This document shows positions 6,255-9,748 of a DNA stretch of 9,748 bases, piece by piece. How positions within the stretch are numbered: position 1 is the first letter of the stretch; each line of letters begins with the position of its first letter. The stretch comes from JBJXGF01 sp046153015 (GTDB lineage: Bacteria > Actinomycetota > Acidimicrobiia > Acidimicrobiales > CAIXPF01). Where the stretch lies: the NCBI GenBank assembly GCA_046153015.1, contig JBJXGF010000086.1:1-9748 (forward strand), written 5' to 3'. The notes under the pieces were generated by a model. The model was not told where the DNA came from. It saw only the letters and a list, made by a program, of their open reading frames with translations, and searched no databases. The position numbers were made by a program, and so were the translations under genes.

Positions 6255-6283
6255 TTCAGAGTGGACCGGCGCTCAAGTACGGT
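6255..6283 (+). promoter_or_regulatory. Candidate internal promoter before the CHAD gene
   Basis: TTCAGA (6255-6260, four of six to the -35 consensus), a 17-bp spacer and TACGGT (6278-6283) are followed by ten bases and ATG 6294. The transcript would be leaderless or nearly so, which agrees with the lack of a Shine-Dalgarno before 6294. It would let the CHAD-ParA pair be expressed independently of SixA. Confidence 0.35.
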
Positions 6284-6293
6284 CGCGACCATC

Positions 6294-7841
6294 ATGGCTC
6301 CGGTGACATTCACGATCGATGCCCAGGACTGCGGTGGTGTCGTCGCGTCGCTGACCGAGTTGGGCTTCGTGTTCGAGCCGGCGCGCCAGGCGAGGACGAC
6401 CACCCTGGACACGTTCGACGGTCGGCTCCACCGCGCCGGTCTCCTCCTCGACCTCGACGAGCTCGACGAGTCCGGCAGGCTCGAACTCACCCTTTCGGGA
6501 CGGGGCGTCGTGCCGGCGCGCGTTGGCGTCGTGGCCCTACCGAGGTCGCCCGGCGACCTACCCGTGGGACCGTTTCGGTCGCGGCTCGAACGGATCACTG
6601 GCCTGCGTGCCCTGATGCCGCAGATGGAGCGCGTCACCCGTCGTCGCGCCGGCGCCTGGTGCAACGACGACGGCAAGATCGTCGCTCGGGCGTTCCTGGA
6701 GAACGAGACCCGCTTGCTCATGCCGGCGTCGTCGGCCGCGCTGCCGGTCACGCTCGAGATCCATGACGTAGCCGGCTATCCCAAGTGGGCGCAACGTGCC
6801 GTCGAGCGGGTAGCCGCGCTGGGCGTCGCACGGACCGAGGGGGACACCGCGGCGCTGTATGCGCGTGCGGCCGGCGTGGATTCGGGTGGGTTCCGTTCGA
6901 GTCCTGCGGTTCCGCTCGATCCAGCGGCGCCGGCCGTTGAGGGGTTCCGGATGGTGCTGGCCAATCTTGCTCGGACGATCAGAGCGAACTGGCAGGGCAC
7001 GATCGACCAGATGGACACCGAGTTCCTCCACGACCTGCGGATCGCGCTGCGGCGCACCCGCACGGTGCTCGGCGCCGCGAAGGGCGTGCTGGCGCCCGAC
7101 GTGCGCGACGGCGCCCGTGAACGCTTCGGGTGGCTCGCCGGTCTGACCGGCCCCGCCCGCGACCTCGACGTGTACCTTCTCGAGTGGGATCTGTACGTAA
7201 ACCCGCTCGAGCCCGGCGTCGCCAGCGCTCTCGCGCCGGTGCGGTCGCTCCTCATGCGGCGTACGGTGAACGCACACGCGGAGCTCGAAGCGGCGCTGCG
7301 GTCGGAGGGCGCCTCGGATTTCATCGGTGGGTGGACCCGGTGGCTGAGCGAACCGATCGGTGAGACTGACCGCGAGCGCTACGCCGGTCGTCCCATGGGA
7401 GTGCTCGTCGCGAAGCGCATCGCCCGGCACCATGCGATCGTGATCGAGCGCGGAAGCCTCATCGAGCCGACTACGCCGGCCGACGAGGTGCACGGCCTCC
7501 GTAAGGACGCCAAGCGCCTCCGGTATCTGGTGGAGTGCTTCGGTTCGCTGCTGCCCGACGCCTCTCGGAGGCGTTTCGTTAACCGCCTCAAGGCGCTCCA
7601 GGACAATCTCGGCGCCTTTCAGGACGCGGAGGTGCACGCCGCGATGCTGCGGGGCGTCGCGCAAGAGCTCCACGAGGCCGGCGCGTCCGCCGACACGATG
7701 GTCGCCATCGGCCAACTCGCCGAACGCCTCGACCGACAACGGCTCGACGCGCGGGCCGAGTTCGCCGAACGGTTCGCGGCGTTCGACACGCGGGCGGCGC
7801 GGCGGGCGCTCAAGGAGACGCTGGCGGCGATCGCCCCGTGA
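6294..7841 (+). CDS. CYTH-like/CHAD domain protein, probable polyphosphate-binding protein
   Basis: The product is 515 aa from ATG 6294. Residues 1 to about 200 have the layout of a CYTH (triphosphate tunnel) domain: TTLDTFDGRLHRAGLLLDL in the first half, and GKIVARAFLENE then LPVTLEIHDVAGYP in the second. The catalytic N-terminal ExExK is missing, and the start reads VTFTIDAQD. Residues about 225-505 are a helical CHAD domain. It has FLHDLRIALRRTRTV with His246, Arg249, Arg253 and Arg254, ARDLDVYL with Asp290 and Asp292, VHGLRKDAKRLRYL with His400, Arg403, Lys404, Lys407, Arg408 and Arg410, and KALQDNLGAFQDAEV. The paired His and basic residues form the polyphosphate-binding surface known for CHAD. 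E. coli YgiF is a CYTH-CHAD triphosphatase; this one probably binds rather than hydrolyses. GTG 6261 would add 11 residues and is disfavoured. The stop overlaps the ParA start, implying translational coupling. Confidence 0.87.
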   Translation: MAPVTFTIDAQDCGGVVASLTELGFVFEPARQARTTTLDTFDGRLHRAGLLLDLDELDESGRLELTLSGRGVVPARVGVVALPRSPGDLPVGPFRSRLERITGLRALMPQMERVTRRRAGAWCNDDGKIVARAFLENETRLLMPASSAALPVTLEIHDVAGYPKWAQRAVERVAALGVARTEGDTAALYARAAGVDSGGFRSSPAVPLDPAAPAVEGFRMVLANLARTIRANWQGTIDQMDTEFLHDLRIALRRTRTVLGAAKGVLAPDVRDGARERFGWLAGLTGPARDLDVYLLEWDLYVNPLEPGVASALAPVRSLLMRRTVNAHAELEAALRSEGASDFIGGWTRWLSEPIGETDRERYAGRPMGVLVAKRIARHHAIVIERGSLIEPTTPADEVHGLRKDAKRLRYLVECFGSLLPDASRRRFVNRLKALQDNLGAFQDAEVHAAMLRGVAQELHEAGASADTMVAIGQLAERLDRQRLDARAEFAERFAAFDTRAARRALKETLAAIAP

Positions 7842-8581
7842 AGATCGTCGCGACATACAGCATCAAAGGCGGCGTCGGCAAGACGACGACGGCCGTCAAC
7901 CTCGCGCACGAAGCCGCAGTGGCTGGGGCACGCGTGCTGTTGTGGGATCTCGACCCGCAGGGCGCCGCCACGTTCATCGCTCGCGTCCGGCCGTCGCTCA
8001 AAGGCGGGGCCGCTCGGCTCGCAGGCAGCCGCGGCCAGCTCGGCGCCGCCATTCGCGCGACCGACGACCCTGCGGTGCATCTGGCGCCGGCGGACTTCTC
8101 CCTACGCCACCTCGACATCCACCTCCGCCAAGCCGAGCATCCGCGACGGCGCTTTGCCATGCTTCTCGAGCCGCTCACGGACGCGTATGACGTCGTGCTG
8201 ATCGACTGCGCGCCAGGCATCACGCTTACGAGCGAAAGCGTCTTCGCTACCGCTCATGCGCTGGTCGTGCCCGTCGTCCCTTCCGCACTATCGCACCGCA
8301 CGCTCGAACAGCTCGACGATTTCCTCCGGGACCGACCCGATCCGCCGCTCGTGCTGCCGTTCGCTTCGATGGTCGACCGGCGCAAGACCCTCCACCGCCA
8401 GCATGTCGCCCGACTCGCCGAGGCCGTGCCCGAGTTCCTTCCGACCGTCATTGCCGACACTGCCGTCGTCGAGCGCATGGGGAGCCAGCGGGGCCCGGTC
8501 GCGGCGTACGCGCCTCGCGCTGCGGTCGCGATCGCCTACCGGCGCCTGTGGGCCGACATCGCCGCTCGCGTCTGGCCCTGA
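7838..8581 (+). CDS. ParA/MinD-family ATPase, orphan (no ParB nearby)
   Basis: The product is 247 aa. The deviant Walker A is K10-G-G-V-G-K15-T16-T17, whose signature lysine (Lys10) reaches across the dimer. DLDPQG (37-42) is switch I and VVLIDCAPG with Asp123 is Walker B. AHALVVPVVPSALSHRTLEQL follows, as in ParA and Soj proteins. Such ATPases dimerise on ATP, bind the nucleoid non-specifically and position plasmids, chromosome origins, carboxysomes or chemotaxis arrays through a partner that stimulates ATP hydrolysis. There is no N-terminal HTH, so it is the small type. GTG 7838 overlaps the TGA of the CHAD gene (7839-7841), and the protein begins directly with the first strand, MKIVATYS. 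No parB gene or parS-like palindrome is seen, so the CHAD protein is the best local candidate for partner or cargo adaptor. The MVDRRKTLHRQHV stretch resembles other ParA proteins I associate with CHAD genes, from memory only. Confidence 0.87.
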   Translation: MKIVATYSIKGGVGKTTTAVNLAHEAAVAGARVLLWDLDPQGAATFIARVRPSLKGGAARLAGSRGQLGAAIRATDDPAVHLAPADFSLRHLDIHLRQAEHPRRRFAMLLEPLTDAYDVVLIDCAPGITLTSESVFATAHALVVPVVPSALSHRTLEQLDDFLRDRPDPPLVLPFASMVDRRKTLHRQHVARLAEAVPEFLPTVIADTAVVERMGSQRGPVAAYAPRAAVAIAYRRLWADIAARVWP

Positions 8582-8582
8582 C

Positions 8583-8611
8583 GCAACGGCCCTCTCGGCA
8601 GGCTGCGTTGC
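8583..8611 (+). terminator. Hairpin directly after the ParA gene, possible terminator
   Basis: GCAACGGCC (8583-8591) pairs with GGC (8601-8603) and CGTTGC (8606-8611), with a two-base bulge (8604-8605) and a nine-base loop. It starts one base after the TGA stop (8579-8581). CTGG follows rather than a T-run, so it would be a tail-less terminator or a processing structure separating ParA from the SulP gene. Confidence 0.4.
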
Positions 8612-8657
8612 CTGGCCCCGCACGCGGGTCGCGCCGTCGCGTCGATTGCAGCGGGCG

Positions 8658-8663
8658 TACGAT
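8658..8663 (+). promoter_or_regulatory. Candidate -10 box of the SulP gene, leaderless start
   Basis: TACGAT is followed by five bases and ATG 8669. No Shine-Dalgarno precedes this ATG, so a leaderless mRNA beginning at the start codon fits. Together with the hairpin at 8583-8611 it suggests that the SulP gene can be transcribed separately from the ParA gene. Confidence 0.4.
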
Positions 8664-8668
8664 CGGTC

Positions 8669-9748
8669 ATGGTGGGTAAGCCCAGTAGGAACCGTGTGCT
8701 GAGCGCAGCGATGGCTCCGGTGACCCGTGTGCCAAGCCTGCGCCTGCCCGGCGTCGGCCTGTGGCGCACGTGGCGTGTTACCGGTCGCGGCGATCTGATC
8801 GCCGGTCTCGCGGTCGCGGCCTACTTGGTCCCGCAGTGCCTCGCGTACGCTCGCTTGGCGGGCCTCCGCCCGATTGCGGGGCTGTGGGCGGCGCTGCCCG
8901 CGCTCCTCGCCTACGCCCTGCTCGGCACCAGTCCTGCGCTCTCGATCGGGCCCGAAAGCGCGTCCGCGCTCATCGTTGCATCGACAGTCGCGAGCCTCGC
9001 GCGGCCAGGCGTGAACGCTCCAGCCATCGCGGCCGCCCTGGCGTTCGCTGTGGGCGTCATCTGCCTACTCGCCTGGGTCATACGGCTCGGATTCCTTGCC
9101 GACCTCCTCTCCAAACCGGTGCTGGTTGGATATCTCGCCGGTGTGTCCATCACGATGATTGCGTCCCAATTGCCGACGCTCACCGGCATCGCCGTCGACC
9201 ATCGGGACACCCTCGGTCGGACCCGCGACACCGTGAGCGGGTTCCGTGCTCTCGACCCCCGCCCACTGCTCATGGGCGCCGCGGTCGTGGCCGCTCTCCT
9301 CGTGGCGCAGCGCTTCAAGCGAGCACCTGGTGCGCTCATTGTGGTGCTGGCGGCGACGGTCATCACCTCAGCCCTGCAACTCACGCGACATGGCATCCAG
9401 ACCGTCGGCTCGGTCCCACGCGGCCTGCCCCAGGTCACGTTCCCCTCCCTGCCGGTCGGCCTGTGGATTCGCATCGTCGTCGACGCAGCCGGGGTGGCGC
9501 TCGTGGTGTTCAGCGGCGACATCCTCACGGGCCGGGCGTTCGCGCACAACGGCGCTCAACGCATCGACGCCGACCAGGAGCTGCTGGCCCTGGGAGGAGC
9601 CAACGCGCTCGCCGGACTCGTCGGCGGGTTCCCCGTGTCATCGTCCGACAGCCGCGCGGCGCTCGCGGTCGCCACCGGCGGCGCCAGCCAGCTCGCCAGC
9701 GTGGTGTCGGCCGGCTGCGTGCTCGTCGTGCTGCTGTTCGCCGGGCCT
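8669..9748 (+). CDS. SulP-family inorganic anion transporter, N-terminal 360 residues (3' end outside window)
   Basis: The frame is open from ATG 8669 to the last base. SulP proteins are membrane carriers for sulphate, bicarbonate or other anions, usually 500-570 aa with a C-terminal cytosolic STAS domain, which would lie beyond the window. The TM1 signature region is GDLIAGLAVAAYLVPQCLAY (from residue 41), followed by ARLAGLRPIAGLWAALPALL and the YALLGTSPALSIGPES loop (GP at 94-95). A later conserved stretch, GGFPVSSSDSRAALA (from about 319), corresponds to the usual FPVSGSFSRTA, here with Ser for Gly and Asp for Phe. The start is uncertain: ATG 8669 has a -10 box at leaderless distance, GTG 8696 has AGGA five bases upstream, and ATG 8711 is closest to the conserved core. 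The gene lies 87 nt after ParA on the same strand. The anion cannot be predicted. Confidence 0.85.
   Translation, partial: MVGKPSRNRVLSAAMAPVTRVPSLRLPGVGLWRTWRVTGRGDLIAGLAVAAYLVPQCLAYARLAGLRPIAGLWAALPALLAYALLGTSPALSIGPESASALIVASTVASLARPGVNAPAIAAALAFAVGVICLLAWVIRLGFLADLLSKPVLVGYLAGVSITMIASQLPTLTGIAVDHRDTLGRTRDTVSGFRALDPRPLLMGAAVVAALLVAQRFKRAPGALIVVLAATVITSALQLTRHGIQTVGSVPRGLPQVTFPSLPVGLWIRIVVDAAGVALVVFSGDILTGRAFAHNGAQRIDADQELLALGGANALAGLVGGFPVSSSDSRAALAVATGGASQLASVVSAGCVLVVLLFAGP

Noticed and set aside
6215..6262. tRNA-like T-loop string TTCGATTC (6231-6238) between the SixA and CHAD genes, as a possible tRNA or attachment-site remnant
   Set aside because: The flanking five-base arms do not pair beyond one G-C, and no acceptor stem, anticodon arm or CCA end can be built.
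6261..6293. GTG 6261 as start of the CHAD protein
   Set aside because: It adds 11 residues with no family support, has no Shine-Dalgarno, and would lie inside the proposed promoter. ATG 6294 is preferred, although this is not certain.
7838..8669. parS or other partition-site palindromes near the ParA gene
   Set aside because: I found no match to the chromosomal parS pattern (TGTTTCACGTGAAACA) and no iterated palindromes. The only inverted repeat is the hairpin after the stop codon.
1..9748. CRISPR arrays, insertion sequences, rRNA or tRNA genes
   Set aside because: No regularly spaced repeats, transposase-like frames, terminal inverted repeats or cloverleaf structures were found by reading both strands.

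Overview
The window is about 9.7 kb of very GC-rich DNA, densely coding on both strands, with GTG and TTG starts, few AT-rich gaps, and several genes whose start codon lies 5 to 10 nt after a TACnnT box, suggesting leaderless transcripts. This points to a high-GC actinobacterium. The styles of the methyltransferase, glycosylase and MFS proteins remind me of Acidimicrobiia-like lineages, but the phylum and class are inferences from composition and recall, not from a marker gene. There is no rRNA, tRNA, insertion sequence or CRISPR array.

Left part (1-5539), housekeeping and accessory metabolism. It begins with the C-terminal part of a class I SAM-dependent methyltransferase (to 406). A complete FAD-dependent oxidoreductase of the GxGxxG monooxygenase/reductase type follows (499-1929). 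Next is a family-3 solute-binding protein that lacks any export signal (1996-2748). Converging on it is a 12-TM MFS transporter (4059-2755, minus). Divergent from the transporter is an AlkA-like DNA glycosylase (4122-5033). Converging on the glycosylase is a xanthine/guanine-type phosphoribosyltransferase (5539-5048, minus).

Right part (5540-9748), the most interesting region. A 159-nt divergent intergenic region carries back-to-back promoter candidates. To its right lies a co-directional cluster: a SixA-like histidine phosphatase (5699-6217, TTG start with a strong Shine-Dalgarno), a protein with a degenerate CYTH domain plus a CHAD domain (6294-7841), a ParA/MinD-type ATPase whose GTG start overlaps the CHAD stop codon (7838-8581), and the N-terminal 360 residues of a SulP anion transporter that runs off the window (8669-9748). 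CHAD domains bind polyphosphate, CYTH domains act on triphosphates, SixA removes phosphate from histidine, and ParA ATPases position cellular cargo. The cluster therefore reads as a candidate system for managing and spatially positioning polyphosphate bodies. No ParB gene or parS site is present, so the CHAD protein is the best local candidate for the ParA partner. This is inference from domain content and gene order.

No gap between genes exceeds 300 bases. The longest is 5540-5698, annotated below for its promoters.
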